From positions 1,365,744 to 1,429,743 of the forward strand of contig NC_091378.1 of NCBI RefSeq assembly GCF_038502225.1: a DNA stretch of 64,000 bases, written 5' to 3'. Source of the DNA: Cherax quadricarinatus (Eukaryota; Arthropoda; Malacostraca; Decapoda; Parastacidae). Every line of letters begins with the position of its first letter. Position 1 is the stretch's first letter. The translations under genes were made by a program, and so were the position numbers. The notes below the pieces were generated by a model. That model did no database searches and was not told the origin of the DNA. It was given only the letters and a program-made list of their open reading frames with translations. Shown piece after piece: positions 23,529 through 34,520 of this stretch.

Positions 23529-23760
23529 CTCAATAATAACTCAAATGGAGTAGAAACTCAGGAGATTAATTGATTCCTATATTCAACTCCCGTTTTGGGA
23601 TCCTCTTCAGCTGATCTGAAGAGGATCCCAGAAGGGAGGTTGGGAATATACAGATCAATTAATCTCCTGAGTTTCTGTATCCATGTGGGTTATTATTGAG
23701 CATATGTTACTATGTATGATAATTGTACTTATGTGTACCTGTACCTATATAAACTTAATT
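23529..23760. repeat. foldback element with central GATC-rich palindrome
   Basis: Left arm about 23529-23612 and right arm about 23616-23700 are imperfect inverted copies: TCAATAATAACTC versus GGTTATTATTGA, AACTCAGGAGATTAATTGAT versus ATCAATTAATCTCCTGAGTT, and GGGATCCTCTTCAG versus CTGAAGAGGATCCC. A family E tail follows to 23760. Confidence 0.8.
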
Positions 23761-24120
23761 ATCGTTTTTACCATTAATACGTATCACAACTGCATGACTA
23801 TGGTAAATATTGTTAAAAATGCAAAAAAAAAAGTAAGAACTCTTCATATTTGCCTATATAAAGCTTGTTTAATTCTGATCTGAAGACGAGTGTTACAGCT
23901 GTATGTGTTGGTGGGTGTTGAAGTTACCTGTAACATGTTATCTAAGTGCTATTCTCGAAGCCCGGCTTTAGGAAAGATTTCTTTGCTAACTCCCTGGTCA
24001 ACTAGGTTGTTGCTACCAATGACTCGCAGACTAATACAATTATCAGAGCATGGATGATCTTCATTTCATGCAGGTACTGGTCCAGCAAGTCAAACTACAC
24101 AGTTGCTAGAGGACACATGT
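23761..24120. other. no gene; LINE family J tail fragment
   Basis: GAAGCCCGGCTTTAGG with CCCTGGTCAACTAGGTTGTT at 23957-24015 is a degraded LINE 3' end. The rest is unassigned. Confidence 0.4.
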
Positions 24121-24122
24121 AC

Positions 24123-24350
24123 GAGCAGCCTCGCCTCACAGACACCAAAAGCGTAGAGACAGCTAAGGTAAGAACAGCCTCGTCTCACAGACACCAAAAG
24201 CGTAGAGACAGCTAAGGTAAGAACAGCCTCGTCTCACAGACACCAAATGCGTAGAGACAGCTAAGGTAAGAACAGCCTCGTCTCACAGACACCAAATGCG
24301 TAGAGACAGCTAAGGTAAGAACAGCCTCGCCTCACAGACACCAAAGGCGT
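24123..24350. repeat. tandem repeat, 49-bp unit, about 4.7 copies
   Basis: The unit carries GAACAGCCTCGTCTCACAGA, CACCAAAAGCGTAGAGACAG and CTAAGGTAA. Variation is limited to GTCTC/GCCTC and AAAAGC/AAATGC/AAAGGC. Confidence 0.9.
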
Positions 24351-25410
24351 GACTAACGCCGGAAAAAGGAGTGGCATGGAGAAGGAAAAAAGGTGAAAGA
24401 GACTACAGGAAAAATTCAAGGTCAAGAAGAGACAAGAGAACAAAAGCCAAAAGAGATATTGGGACATAAAGCCTATTACAATGCTCCTCTGTTCTTATGT
24501 TCTTAATTAACATCTTATTTTGTTTCTTCAAGAATATTCCGTCCATTACTTAGCGTTCATCATGCCGGTACACACCACGGGCGCAGTCACTACACATCTT
24601 AAAATACATATAGTCCAAACAGTGCACAGTATCTGAGCACACTTATAGAAGAAATAGCGACATTTTGCATATAAAACTAAATAAAAAACGACTATTTTCT
24701 AAAAAAAAGTAAATAACAGAAGTAATGAGAACGAGTGCAAAGTTGTGGTGTGTGTTCAGCTGAGCATCACAACCCAAGTATCCAAGATAATACCAACAGG
24801 AAGCACGCGAACCGCACGATCCCAAGCACTCAAGCAGACACTCCCAGCCTGGCTGATGAGCCTGGCTACCGATGAACACAGGAGTTTGTATTCGGTGGCC
24901 ATAAGAACATTTTAGCAGCTGAGTCCGGGGTTATGCAAGGTCTTGTGTATGTCCGGGCCCCGGGGCCTGACGAGGCGTCTTTAGTAACGCTCCAGGTGAG
25001 GTGCAGCAGTTTAAGATGAGGCGGCAACCTGAGCATAACCAAGACTAAGATAATATCTGTAGAGGGACAGTGAGCACCTCTGACCGGCTAGTGTGTATCC
25101 ACACACTTACCTACTTAGCTACCACCACGGCCTTCGCCACACAGTGAACCAATAATATTTTCTGCTACAACTGATATACCCTCAGGAAGCAGAGGCATAG
25201 CCACGGGGATGGGAGCTAATGGGGCTAAAAAAAATGCAGATTATTTTGTTAAATCAATGGCTAAATTGCCTGGAGATACCTGGAGAGGGTTTCGGGGTAT
25301 GTGACCAGGCCTCGCCACTATATTATATTGACCAGTTTAATAAATTTCGCATACATATCGGAAATCATGTTTAAAAATGACTTCCTTGAGTTCTTTAGTA
25401 TCTTACGATT
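24351..25410. other. no gene; LINE B tail and weak LINE tails
   Basis: AATGCTCCTCTGTTCTTATG with TTCTTA at 24480-24506 resembles the 3' terminus of LINE family B (plus strand). Near 24945-25000, GTCCGGGCCCCGGGGCCTGA with CGCTCCAGGTGAGG is a degraded family G-like tail. No exon was recognised. Confidence 0.4.
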
Positions 25411-25415
25411 TTTTT

Positions 25416-25715
25416 TAGGGCGCTATTGGTACATTAAGAGAAAACACCATAAGTGTCCGGGGCCCAAGACTGTTCAACAGCCTCCCACCAAGCATAAGGG
25501 GAATTACCAATAAACCCCTGGCTACCTTCAAGAGAGAGCTGGACAGATACCTAAAGTCAGTGCCGGATCAGCCGGGCTGTGGTTCGTACGTTAGACTGCG
25601 TGCGGACAACAGTAACAGCCTGGTTGATCAGGCCCTGATCCACCGGGAGGCCTGGTCGTGGACCGGGCCGCGGGGGCGTTGATCCCCGGAAAAACCTGCA
25701 GGTAGGTAGACCCCT
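25416..25715 (+). mobile_element. 5'-truncated LINE family G, last 300 bp
   Basis: GGGCGCTATTGGTACATTAA, AGTGTCCGGGGCCCAAGACT and CCGGAAAAACCTGCAGGTAG are highly similar to 27855-28140. The frame RGAIGTL..NTISVRGPRLF..SLP is largely retained. It is preceded by a poly-T-like stretch (25410). Confidence 0.85.
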
Positions 25716-26240
25716 ACGACTGAAACCCTGGCTTAAGCTCCAGCATACGGTGCCCGAAATGCACCGCATGGTAGCAGCTGTCTTTTGTTCCTAACAAGAT
25801 TTTATTGCACGTAAACTACATTACCTGTGTACTGCGGAAAAGAAATAAATTTATTATTATAGATCGAAATCCCGGCTACGCCAGTGTGGAAGGCTTCTGG
25901 GTCAAGAGGTGCTCAGGTGGCAAGTCTTCCCGCTTTGGTAATGACGGGAAGCGCCGCTGGCTCAACGATACTCCCTCATATCCTCTGATGAAGGCTGCCA
26001 GTAATAATAATTGGCTAGGAGACTGCCATGGCGGCTGCCCGTCTTCGCAATATGGTAATTAAAATTCTAATGCGACGATATCAATGGTTAGTGACTCAGG
26101 GCGAGACACCACAGAACCTGACTAGCCTCATCGCAGTTCATAAAAACTGATTAACAATGCTTAAAGAATGTAAATGTGAAATTCATTCTTGAATGCCAAA
26201 AGTATGCACAACTGGATACCTGGGAATAAATATTCTGCAA
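25716..26240. other. no gene recognised
   Basis: A short ORF at 25805-26062 has no recognisable domain and no splice context worth calling. Phrases such as CGAAATCCCGGCTACGCCAG look repeat-like but were not matched in the window. Confidence 0.3.
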
Positions 26241-26244
26241 GTTA

Positions 26245-26335
26245 TGACCCAATGGAAATAAGACACTTGGACTTTTTTGGGGGTTATCCTAGGTAATTTA
26301 TACGTATGTTAAACTATGTATGATAACTGTACTTA
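26245..26335 (+). repeat. family E dispersed tail
   Basis: ACCCAATGGAAATAAGACAC, GGGTTATCCTAGGTAATTTA and ATGTATGATAACTGTACTTA match the family. It ends exactly where LINE G coding sequence begins. Confidence 0.7.
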
Positions 26336-28150
26336 GCCAAAAACAAGGCAAATACCACATCTAGTATCGGGCCCTTACTCAGACAGGATGGGACTTACAC
26401 AGATGACAACAAGGAAATGAGTAAAATATTGAAATCCCAGTACGACTCTGTGTTTAGTGAACCACTAATCGGTCTGAGGATCGACGACCCAAATGATTTC
26501 TTCATGAATGAGCCTCAAAACTCCATAAATGTATGCCAGATTTCCGACATTACCCTAACTCCGATAGATTTCGAAAAAGCCATTGACAACATGCCTATGC
26601 ACTCAGCCCCGGGCCCAGACTCGTGGAACTCTGTTTTCATTAAGAACTTAAAACAACGGATATAGCCCCACTCCATAAAGGTGGCAGCAAAGCATTAGCT
26701 AAGAACTATAGACCAATAGCTCTGACGTCCCACATCATAAAAATCTTTGAAAGAGTGCTAAGAAGCAGGATTGCAAATCACCTGGATTCCCAAAATCTGC
26801 ACAATCCAGGGCAACATGGGTTCAGGGCAGGTCGCTCCTGCCTCTCACAACTACTGGATCACTATGACATGGCCTTGGATGCACTGGAAGAAAATCAGAA
26901 TGCAGATGTAATATACACAGACTTTGCAAAAGCATTTGACAAATGCGATCATGGCGTAATAGCCCATAAAATACGTGCTAAAGGAATAACTGGGAAAGTG
27001 GGGAGATGGATCTTCAACTTCCTAACAAATCGAACACAAAGAGTAGTGGTCAACAGAGTTAAATCGGAGGCTGCCATAGTGAAGAGCTCTGTTCCACAAG
27101 GCACAGTACTCGCCCCCATCTTATTCCTTATCCTCATATCAGACATAAACAGAGATATACACCACAGCACCGTATCATCCTTTGCGGATGATACTAGGAT
27201 CTGCATGAGGTTGTCATCTGCTGAGGACGCGGTTAATCTCCAAGAAGATATAAACAAAGTTTTCCAATGGGCAACGGTAAACAATATGATGTTCAATGAG
27301 GACAAATTACAACTACTCCGTTATGGAAAACTGGAGGAGATAATAACTAGAATAGAGTATACTACTGACTCCGGCCATACAATAGAGCGGAAAACTAATG
27401 TAAGGGACCTGGGAGTAGTAATGTCTGAGGATCTCACTTTCAAGGATCACAACAGTGCCACGATCGCACGTGCAAAGAAAATGATAGGATGGATAATGAG
27501 AACTTTCAAAACGAGAGATGCCAAGCCCATGATGATCCTTTTCAAATCACTTGTTCTCTCTAGGCTGGAATACTGCTGTACATTAACATCTCCATTCAAA
27601 GCAGGTGAAATCGCAGATCTAGAGAGTGTACAGAGATCCTTTACTGCACGTATAAGTTCTGTCAAGCACCTTAACTACTGGGAACGCTTGGAAGCACTTG
27701 ACTTGTACTCGTTGGAACGCAGGAGGGAGAGATATATCATAATCTACACTTGGAAAATCTTGGAAGGAATGGTCCCAAATCTGCACACAGAAATCACTCC
27801 CTACGAAAGTAAAAGACTGGGCAGGCGATGCAAAATGCCCCCAATAAAAAGTAGGGGCGCCATTGGTACACTAAGGGAAAACACCATAAGTGTCCGGGGC
27901 CCAAAACTGTTCAACAGCCTCCCATCAAGCATTAGGGGAATTGCCAATAAACCCCTGGCTGCCTTCAAGAGAGAGCTGGACAGATACCTAAAGTCAGTGC
28001 CGGATCAGCCGGGCTGTGGCTCGTACGTTGGACTGCGTGCGGCCAGCAGTAACAGCCTAGTTGATCAGGCCCTGATCCATCGGGAGGCCTGGTCATGGAC
28101 CGGGCCGCGGGGGCGTTGATCCCCGGAATAACCTCCAGGTAACCTCCAGG
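26336..28150 (+). pseudogene. LINE family G reverse transcriptase, 5'-truncated, one break
   Basis: This is a non-LTR retrotransposon ORF2 from just upstream of the RT to the 3' end. The first frame gives YDSVFSEP and then SAPGPDSWNSVFIKNLK (RT entry motif). A frame change near 26660, probably with loss of about 25 residues, leads to APLHKGGSKALAKNYRPIAL. From ATG 26755 a 454-codon ORF holds HGFRAGRSCLSQLL, YTDFAKAFDKCDH (first catalytic Asp), SSVPQGTVLAPILF and FADDTRICM (F143-A-D145-D146 from that ATG). The C-terminal region includes LEYCCTLTSPFKAGEIADLE, LNYWERLEALDLYSLERR and EAWSWTGPRGR. The 3' end is a CCTCCAGGTA direct repeat. Endonuclease and ORF1 are absent. The conserved motifs and few lesions suggest it is young but inactive. 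Confidence 0.9.
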
Positions 28151-28376
28151 TATGCGTACCTGTACCTAAATAAACTTACTTAGCACTAATTAAAATATAC
28201 GAAATGAACCAAATACCTACCATCTATATTACTATATACAATTATTATTATTATTATTAACACACCGGCCGATTCCCACCAAGGCAGGGTGGCCCGAAAA
28301 AGAAAAACTTTCACCATCATTCACTCCATCACTGTCTTGCCAGAAGGGTGCTTTACACTACAGTTTTTAAACTGCA
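28151..28376 (+). repeat. family E tail, (ATT)n and family F element
   Basis: GCGTACCTGTACCTAAATAA with ACTTACTTAG (family E end) follows the LINE directly. Then (ATT)n at 28240-28258 leads into family F: CACCGGCCGATTCCCACCAA, GGCAGGGTGGCCCGAAAAAG and TCATTCACTCCATCACTGTC. The same family F block occurs at 10388 and, inverted, at 33805. Confidence 0.75.
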
Positions 28377-28377
28377 T

Positions 28378-28757
<380 letters not shown>

Positions 28758-28759
28758 TA

Positions 28760-30025
28760 CAGAATGGGGTACTTGCTGAGACAAAGCAATAACAATAATT
28801 CAATGACGTGATGTCATTAGAGAGCACAAACCTCAGAGCACGAGTTGCCTTTAAGCATATTTCCCCCCCCCCCCATACACACACAAGAACCATAAAATAT
28901 AGGTCACACCAAGGTAGTCCCATGGGTGTATTTACGAGGCTACAGCAGAGACACCCATCACTGGGGCAACACTCCTGGTGTGTCCACCATGAATGGGCTT
29001 CCCTCACCCTCCATTCCATCTCTACTTTGAAACCGTCAAACTGCTTAAGCTTTCACAATTTTCACATGTAAAAATTCAGTGCCATTAATTTGCACAGATT
29101 TCTCTTTGTACGGCAGTCAGAATAATTCAAAACTAGAAAATGAAATGGTTTTCCGTTCATACGATATTAAATACTAACTGGAAACTAAGTACGGTTAAGG
29201 AAATGCCAATGAGGATTGAGTCAGCCAAATTCTTGACTCCTCTTCACCCTGTACCTGACATATTAACAATCCTATTAAAGAAAAAAACAATTTTGTGACA
29301 AATCGCACATTTACTGGTTATTAAAATTCGTATATTCGTTTTCAAGCAAAACGACAAAATCGTATAGGGTGAAAAATTCCTGGGATTCTATCCTCTTGTT
29401 TGCCTTCCAAATTTCGGCTTATTTGTTAAGAAGCCTCACGCTGTGTTGGTAAGGCCTACTCTGTCCCTCAACCTTACCCATACCTCATCTCACTGCATCC
29501 ACACTTCCCGCATCTTCTTCCCTTCTCGATCATTCATCTCCCTCATCTTCTCATCTCACTGATCCTCACTAATTCACCAACCTCATCCCTTTCCTACCTC
29601 ACTAATTCACCAACCTCATCACCTTTCTACATCACTCAACTTCCTTCCAACCTCACTCATTCAACTGCCTCATCTTTCCGCCTCATCGTCTTGCCACTTA
29701 TCCACCTCCTTCCCACCTCACTCATCCTCTTCCCACCTTGTAACATCCTTGTCTCGCCTAGTTCCACCCACCTCCCTCCCTCACTGGTCGACACTACGTT
29801 CTAAGCTTGAAGTTATAACACTAACTTCAAGATAATAAATTACTCAATTTAAGTTACGTATATGAAAAAATAATAAAATAATAGTTATAACAGGAACATA
29901 CCAAAAGTAATAACGCATACAACTTAAAATCCGCTTTTAATACGTTTATTCTTTCGGGCTACGTTGTTCTCATAGTGAAACATTTCGCCTGTAAGTCACC
30001 GTCGTAATGACAGTGAACCAATAAT
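28760..30025. other. about 1.3 kb with no recognised gene
   Basis: 29450-29775 is pyrimidine-rich with CTCACTCAT/CCTCATC words. 29815-29930 is AT-rich. The remainder seems single-copy but lacks a convincing ORF or splice signals. Confidence 0.4.
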
Positions 30026-30033
30026 GTCCAGGC

Positions 30034-30309
30034 ATCGTGGCCTGGTGGCTAAAGCTCTCACACAGCGAGGGTCCCAGTTCGATTCTCAGCGAGGGTAGAA
30101 ACATTGGGCGTCTTTCCTTACAGCGGTTGTCTATGTTCCCCATTAGTGAAATGGGTACCTGCATGCAACTGGTGTGGGTCGCATCCTGGGACAAAACTGA
30201 CCTAATCTGCCAGAAATGCTCTGCATAACAAGCGGCTTTCTATATAGTAGTATGTCACTGATGTCTGCTAGGACTGTATACTTTGTACATGTACATGTAG
30301 AAATAAAGA

Positions 30310-30345
<36 letters not shown>
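30034..30345 (+). repeat. tRNA-derived SINE with (ATT)n tail
   Basis: A-box region GTGGCCTGGTGGCTAAAGCT, B box CCAGTTCGATTCTCAGC, body GAAACATTGGGCGTCTTTCC, then GTCGCATCCTGGGACAAAAC, AAATGCTCTGCATAACAAG and AGTAGTATGTCACTGATGTC, ending in an ATT tail (30312-30345). It is the same family as 32583-32902 and 47415-47725. Confidence 0.85.
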
Positions 30346-30348
<3 letters not shown>

Positions 30349-30519
30349 ATTCAACTAAACGGGTGAGTATGAGGAGTATACATTTAAGCGTCCTAAGGAT
30401 TCCTCTCTGCCCCAAAAATGGAAACATATATAAATATTTTCAACCCTCTATATAAGACTGAATGCAAGGTTGCTGTGCTGATAAACTGTTTGTAATACTG
30501 CTGGAAGAATTACCGACAA

Positions 30520-30625
30520 TGTTAGGTAAAAGGACATGAGTGCAACTAATGTAACAAAATGTGACAATAAAATGCCACAATAATATGTCACATTAGTTGC
30601 ATTTGTGTCCTTTTACCTGATATAC
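30520..30625. repeat. short inverted repeat element
   Basis: TTAGGTAAAAGGACATGAGTGCAACTAATG (30521-30550) is mirrored by CATTAGTTGCATTTGTGTCC and TTTTACCTGA (30588-30618). The arms match the start of the repeat at 7535 and 57010. Confidence 0.75.
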
Positions 30626-30734
30626 CGTATACTGATATATATGACATATGATATACTGTTTGCATGTTTGTGTCAGTTTTGGTAAAAGTTTCTGGTAGCA
30701 ACAGTACATTTTATCAAGCAAATGTAATTTAAAT

Positions 30735-30842
30735 TAAGTTCTGCCACTGATTAATAAGTTTACTTAGGCACATGTACACATAAATACAATTATCATACAT
30801 AGTGTAAATTACTTAAGATAACCCCAAAAAAGTCTGTGGCTT
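30735..30842 (-). repeat. family E dispersed tail
   Basis: TAATAAGTTTACTTAGGCAC, ATGTACACATAAATACAATT and TTACTTAAGATAACCCCAAA match the reverse complement of family E. The poly-A end points right to left. Confidence 0.7.
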
Positions 30843-30948
30843 AGAGCGGCAGCTGTACTAAGCTAGACAAACAGGTGTGCCTACACTGGCCTTGTGCTGG
30901 CAACACAAGCCACTCACACCCACGACAGCTGCTGCGTAGCCAACTTAC

Positions 30949-31917
30949 CTGAAGTAGATTAAGCGTTTTGCCAGGACTATGGGATAATACATCCTCACTG
31001 ATACGTAGCAGATCTGATAGATCGAGGGGGCAGTCACTAGTGGAAGTACTGCTGCAGTCTTCTACATCACTAAGGTGTAGAGAATCCTGATCTTCCACAC
31101 ACTGACAATCTGTGTCCTTGTAGCTTCTCTCTGCGTTGTCTGCATTATAAGTTGGCCGTGTAGTATCTAAGCCATCAGTAACGGTGAAGCTAGGACACTC
31201 GGGGTTGGCACCATGATTCACACTCGTACTTAAATTTTTACAATTTGCGTTACACGTTGTCATTGAACACATGCAGTCACTGCTGTTTCCTGATAACGGG
31301 TCGATATTAGCACTTTCTGACTGTACATTATTCATCAAGTCACAACATGGCTGCATGTAAGTATGGCTACCCAAGTCTGTGTCATGAACAGACTGCACCT
31401 TGTCTGTCTTAATGCACTTCACTGGGCCACATATTCCACTAACGTACTCTACCCCTGGACCAACACCTTTGTCTGTTTCATCTATGCACTCCAGGGCTGT
31501 GACATCCTTGTCTGTATCACACATACACCCTGCTGAAATATATTTGTCTTTCTCATTTATGAAACCTACCACTGGACTCTCATTGTCTATTACACCTACG
31601 CACTCCACCACAGGGCAACCTTTCCTGGAACAATACGCTGTGTCTTCACCTACTGCACCCACAACTGGCGCTCTGTCTTTTCCCACTTCCACTGAGCTCT
31701 CGCTAGTTAAATTTTGCCAGCCCCTGACGGTAACGTGACTCTGGTCGTGAGTACCGTCTTGTACTGGAATCTTTGATGCGTCTTTACTTTCATTATTATC
31801 CTCAGCATCGCATCCGTTATCTCCTTCATCGTCGTTCTTGTCTAGTTCCGGAGTGGACGACATTTTCTTAAATTTCGTCAGTTTGACAGAATTGTCTTCT
31901 TTCTCTGGAGAACCCAT
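30949..31917 (-). CDS. putative first coding exon of an unknown acidic, Cys-rich host protein
   Basis: This is the only long, non-repetitive, non-transposon frame in the window. Translation from ATG 31917 (context GCCGCTATGG, a good start context) begins MGSPEKEDNSVKLTKFKKMS and stays open for 323 codons. It ends exactly in phase 0 at CAG|GTAAGT (donor GT at 30947-30948), a consensus splice donor. The protein is rich in Asp, Glu, Ser and Cys, has repeated acidic/Thr-Asp-Lys stretches (TDKDVTALE, ETDKGVGPG), and ends LDLSDLLRISEDVLSHSPGK before LNLLQ. No signal peptide, membrane segment or known domain was recognised. The frame also stays open upstream to 31998 and downstream past the donor to 30841. 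I prefer 31917 because of its context. Downstream exons must lie left of 30841 or in an adjacent region and were not found. The family is unknown. Confidence 0.55.
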
Positions 31918-32285
31918 AGCGGCCCAAAAAGAATAAAGGCCCGACTGTCTGCATGGGGCACTGATATTCATTAACAGAAATTTCTTTACTAAAATCATAT
32001 AAATAATTAGAGGTGCGGTTACACCTCGATCGCCTCTACAAAATTTGAGTCTCTACACAGTAGTTACATTTCTCCGAAGCCACTAAAAGCACAAATTCAT
32101 ATTTTCCTCCCACACATGTTAGTCCGCACGGGTAAAATGATCAACGAACACACTCACCACAGCTGCTAGAGTCTTACTGAGGCGCCGCTCATTCAAACAC
32201 CGCAGCTGCAGCTTTCATGGTTGCCACCTACCACATATTACTCTGCTACCTGAATTCCTTTGAGATTTATTATATTTACCAGGAA
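31918..32285 (-). promoter_or_regulatory. possible 5' UTR/promoter region of the exon at 30949-31917
   Basis: This is unique-looking sequence upstream of the putative start. It lacks an obvious TATA box. A small GC-richer patch (GAGGCGCCGCTC near 32180) lies about 260 bases upstream. The assignment rests only on position. Confidence 0.25.
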
Positions 32286-32289
32286 ACGG

Positions 32290-32545
32290 TAAAACCTTAG
32301 GGGCTCACAGAACGCCTGGGGAATGAGAGCATTCAGGTTTGATGCAAGAAAGAGGAGAATAACTAATTCTCTACATCAAGAACCCTTCACCAGCATCAAG
32401 GAATCCCTCTTGTTTTCGGCTGAAGATTTTATTCAGATTAATAACCCGGAGTTAGCTACCCAAATCAACCCAGGAAAGCCTAGCAGTGTGGCTTATTTTC
32501 ACCGGGATCCTTGGGTCTACCTTTCCAGAATGGGACCAAGTCTGT
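32290..32545 (+). repeat. family H dispersed repeat fragment
   Basis: GGGGAATGAGAGCATTCAGG, ACATCAAGAACCCTTCACCA and GCATCAAGGAATCCCTCTTG resemble 55500-55590 (GGAAGGCATTCAGGCTTAAT, ATCAAGAGCCCCTCACCAAC and CATCAAGGAACCTTCCTTG). The 75-codon ORF across it is not considered a gene. Confidence 0.55.
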
Positions 32546-32582
32546 TATAATACATCACTGCGTTATCATGGGTAATTTACGG

Positions 32583-32867
32583 GTGTCCCGTAGCTCGATT
32601 GGTAGCGCAATTAGATCACACACTGAGATCCGTGGTTCGATCCCCGGTACGGGTGAAAACATTAGGACGGTATTTCCTTAAGACATTTGATGTCCATGTT
32701 CACCTATCAGTAAAACAGATACCTGGGTGTTAACTGACTGGTGTGGGACGCATCCCGGGGTCAAAACTGATCTAATTTTCCCGAAATGCTCTGCAAAACA
32801 AGTGGCTTTCTGTATAGTAGTATGTCATTGATGTCGGCAATGGTCTGTATACCTTGTAGAAATAAAG

Positions 32868-32902
<35 letters not shown>
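32583..32902 (+). repeat. tRNA-derived SINE with (ATT)n tail
   Basis: The head has GTCCCGTAGCTCGATTGGTA (A-box region) and CGTGGTTCGATCCCCGGTAC (B box), flanked by GGGTGTCCCG-like and GTACGGGTG ends that loosely resemble an acceptor stem. Body words GAAAACATTAGGACGG, CGCATCCCGGGGTCAAAACT and AAATGCTCTGCAAAACAAG are shared with 30034. The tail is (ATT)n. Confidence 0.85.
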
Positions 32903-32903
<1 letters not shown>

Positions 32904-33065
32904 TATGATAATTGTACTTATGTGTACCTGTGCCTTAATAAACTTACTTATCTGGAGTTAATCTGGAATCGCTTCTGGAGGTCAATCCAGCCCCTTTTCC
33001 CTGGGCCGGGTTCCAGACCAGGCTTCTTGGTTGCTGGCCTGATCAACCAAGCTGTTAATGCCCCT
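32903..33065. repeat. family E tail and LINE family J 3' end
   Basis: GATAATTGTACTTATGTGTA with AATAAACTTACTTA (to 32950) is family E. GGGCCGGGTTCCAGACCAGG, CTGATCAACCAAGCTGTT (32998-33058) is a LINE tail on the minus strand. Confidence 0.6.
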
Positions 33066-33169
33066 GATCAGGAACATTTTGAGGAATCTGCCTAAATACA
33101 CAGTTTTATATTAATTACCAGGATCTACCACCTCAAATACCTTATAAGTAAAAAAAAACATTAGTAAAT

Positions 33170-33750
33170 TCGTAGACAGCAATATTCCAGCCTAGAGAGA
33201 ACGAGTGACCTGGAGGGTATCATCATTGACTTGGCATCGCTTGTTCTGATGATTCTAGTTATCCAACCTATCATTTTTCTTGCAGTTACGATAATAACAC
33301 TATTACGCTTCTTGAACGTGAGATGTGACATTATAACTCACAAGTCTCACATATGACTTACCCTCCAGGTCAGTGGTCTGAATTTGTCTTGTTCTCTGAT
33401 CTTTTATAAATTTATCCTCATTGGACATCATACTGTTGTCCACTGGAAGACTTGTTTTATATTAGCTTGGAGACTCGCTGTGTCATTTAAGATGCCCTTG
33501 TCATAGAAATTCTAATATCGTCTGCAAAGGATGATTGATGTCCGTGTCTATGTCAGAAATGAGAATAGGGAAGAGAAGTGGGGCGAGTACCGTGCCTTGG
33601 GGGGACAACTTTTCACTGTAGCAGCTCCTGATTTCACTCCGTTAACTGTTACTCTCAGGGTTCTGTTCGTTAGGAAGTTAAATATCCATCTGCTTACCTC
33701 CCCAGTCATTCTTTTTACACGCACTAAATACACACGTGTATCTCTCTCGC
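33170..33750 (-). pseudogene. LINE family G RT relic
   Basis: Minus-strand frames give TGEVSRWIFNFLTNRTLRVT, then VNGVKSGAATVKS and PPKARYSPH. These match GRWIFNFLTNRTQRVVVNRV, KSEAAIVKS and PQGTVLAP of the copy at 26336-28150. Further left the sequence follows the same element to the SRLEY region (near 33190). Several frameshifts, and loss of most of the FADD block near 33520-33545, show it is an old inactive copy. Confidence 0.8.
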
Positions 33751-33799
33751 TAGTATAAAACCTTACAACACAAATATATTTATCTTACTGCTGGCAAAA

Positions 33800-33880
33800 C
33801 AGTGATGGAATGAATGATGATGAAAGTGTTTCTTCTTTTTCGGGTCACCCTGCCTTGGTGGGAAGCAGCCGATGTGCTTA
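33800..33880 (-). repeat. family F dispersed repeat
   Basis: GATGGAATGAATGATGATGA, TTTCGGGTCACCCTGCCTTG and GGAAGCAGCCGATGTG are the reverse complement of the block at 28262-28340. Confidence 0.75.
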
Positions 33881-34280
33881 AAAAAATGAAAAAGACAAGA
33901 GGTAATATACTGAAAAAAATAGTGTTGTACCTCGCGTAGAGTAATTTTTTTTACAGATCAGGCTGTGCCTCTACTCTTTATTGTTGCTTAAAAGATATTT
34001 AGTAACAAAACACTCTGGGTACAGCTTACACCGCCAACAGTGTGCACTGGAATACCAACGTTCTCCAGTCATAAATCGTCTGTGTATGTTATATTATTGT
34101 AGGTTTATTAGACAGTGTACGGAAATAAAAGCCAACATTAATATTAACCAAACACAGACTAACACCCATTTAAGTTTTGCCGTCAAGTAGATCGAACAGA
34201 AATACAGTATTTTAATGCGTGCAAAAACTCACGTTTATTTTGAGGTTGCTGGGTAATGGATAAGGAGTATTAATGGTAAA
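33881..34280. other. no gene recognised
   Basis: AT-rich sequence without a convincing ORF or matched repeat. Confidence 0.35.
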
Positions 34281-34282
34281 CA

Positions 34283-34520
34283 ATACCGAGAAGATGAAGA
34301 ATTAGACACATGTAAAACATTTGAGTATCTTTATTTGTAGACGTTTGTATATGTGTCTAATTCTTAATCAATAGATATTATGCAAAAAATCGCAAGCAAG
34401 CGATACATGCTGCAAAACAACCACGAGGGGAGTTGAATGATAGCTCTAGGACTTTCGTGCTGCAACACATCATCAGGAGCTTGAAAATGATGCAGAAAAT
34501 ATGAAGAAGTACAAGCAAAT
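34283..34520. repeat. foldback-family fragments
   Basis: AGAATTAGACACATGTAAAA, TATCTTTATTTGTAGACGTT and ATATGTGTCTAATTC at 34299-34365 form a short inverted repeat of the 11653-type element. GGACTTTCGTGCTGCAACAC with ATCATCAGGAGC follows and looks like a second dispersed repeat. Confidence 0.55.

Noticed and set aside
31400..31738. 112-codon plus-strand ORF
   Set aside because: It is the antisense shadow of the better supported exon at 30949-31917.
32583..32660. Possible functional tRNA gene
   Set aside because: A/B-box-like words are present but the cloverleaf is incomplete, and the body and (ATT)n tail match other SINE copies.
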